DNA of 15,018 nt from GCA-002790365 sp964486645 (GTDB taxonomy: Bacteria > Bacteroidota > Ignavibacteria > Ignavibacteriales > Ignavibacteriaceae). The translations under genes and the position numbers were made by a program. Position 1 is the first letter of the stretch, and every line of letters begins with the position of its first letter. This document shows, piece after piece, positions 14,980-15,018 of this stretch. Under the pieces are notes generated by a model, which was given only the letters and a program-made list of their open reading frames with translations, ran no database searches and was not told where the DNA came from. The DNA lies in assembly GCA_964486645.1 (NCBI GenBank), contig CAZAOG010000063.1, positions 1 to 15,018 on the forward strand, read 5' to 3'.

Positions 14980-15008
14980 AATATAAGTAAGACAGATAAA
15001 AAACACAA
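14980..15008 (-). promoter_or_regulatory. Sigma70-like promoter of rpmE2
   Basis: On the minus strand TTGTGT (15003-15008) and TATATT (14980-14985) are separated by exactly 17 bases. The -10 lies 37 bases before the rpmE2 ATG. Base matches are good at both boxes, but the surroundings are very AT-rich. Confidence 0.55.
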
Positions 15009-15018
15009 TTAAAAAAAG

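Noticed and set aside
1..15018. CRISPR array, tRNA, rRNA, riboswitch or transposase gene
   Set aside because: No regularly spaced direct repeats, cloverleaf sequences, rRNA-like segments or transposase motifs were seen on either strand.

Overview
This AT-rich window carries almost every gene on the minus strand, so transcription runs from high to low coordinates. The gene set suggests a bacterium of the Bacteroidota/Chlorobiota branch, most likely an Ignavibacteria-type lineage. It includes a Bacteroidota-style GlmU-like nucleotidyltransferase/acyltransferase, a type B ribosomal protein L31, a 7TM-HD phosphohydrolase, a RodZ-like protein and two sodium:solute symporters. The assignment is inferred from family style; no rRNA or other phylogenetic marker is present.

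Layout in the direction of transcription. (1) rpmE2 (L31 type B) at 14694-14942 has a good sigma70-like promoter, a strong ribosome binding site and its own intrinsic terminator. (2) A tightly packed seven-gene cluster spans 14542 to 6663: GlmU-like enzyme, rsmB, RodZ-like membrane HTH protein, ligA, a half-length GT9-like protein, a STAS-domain protein and a sodium:solute symporter. Its junctions range from a 4-nt overlap to a 16-nt gap. (3) A 506-base spacer (6157-6662) holds a doubtful 62-codon ORF, AT-rich tracts and a perfect 14-bp inverted repeat. (4) A second, longer sodium:solute symporter lies at 4408-6156. (5) A 561-base spacer (3847-4407) contains a 282-bp MITE-like element with 17-bp terminal inverted repeats, plus several hairpins. 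(6) A three-gene cluster at 94-3846 comprises a 7TM-HD (PgpH-like) phosphohydrolase, a XerD-type tyrosine recombinase and an M50 site-2-type protease.

The genes are mainly housekeeping: envelope precursor synthesis, 16S rRNA methylation, cell-shape scaffolding, DNA ligation, probable c-di-AMP turnover, chromosome dimer resolution, membrane proteolysis and Na+-coupled uptake. TTG start codons are frequent, at four of the eleven confident genes, and three of them have a well-placed Shine-Dalgarno sequence. One of these moves the M50 protease start from an overlapping ATG to a TTG just after the xerD stop.

I do not see a convincing new biological system. The most unusual structure is the palindromic MITE-like element, which seems to contain a second, nested pair of related terminal repeats. 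No tRNA, rRNA, CRISPR array or transposase gene was recognised.
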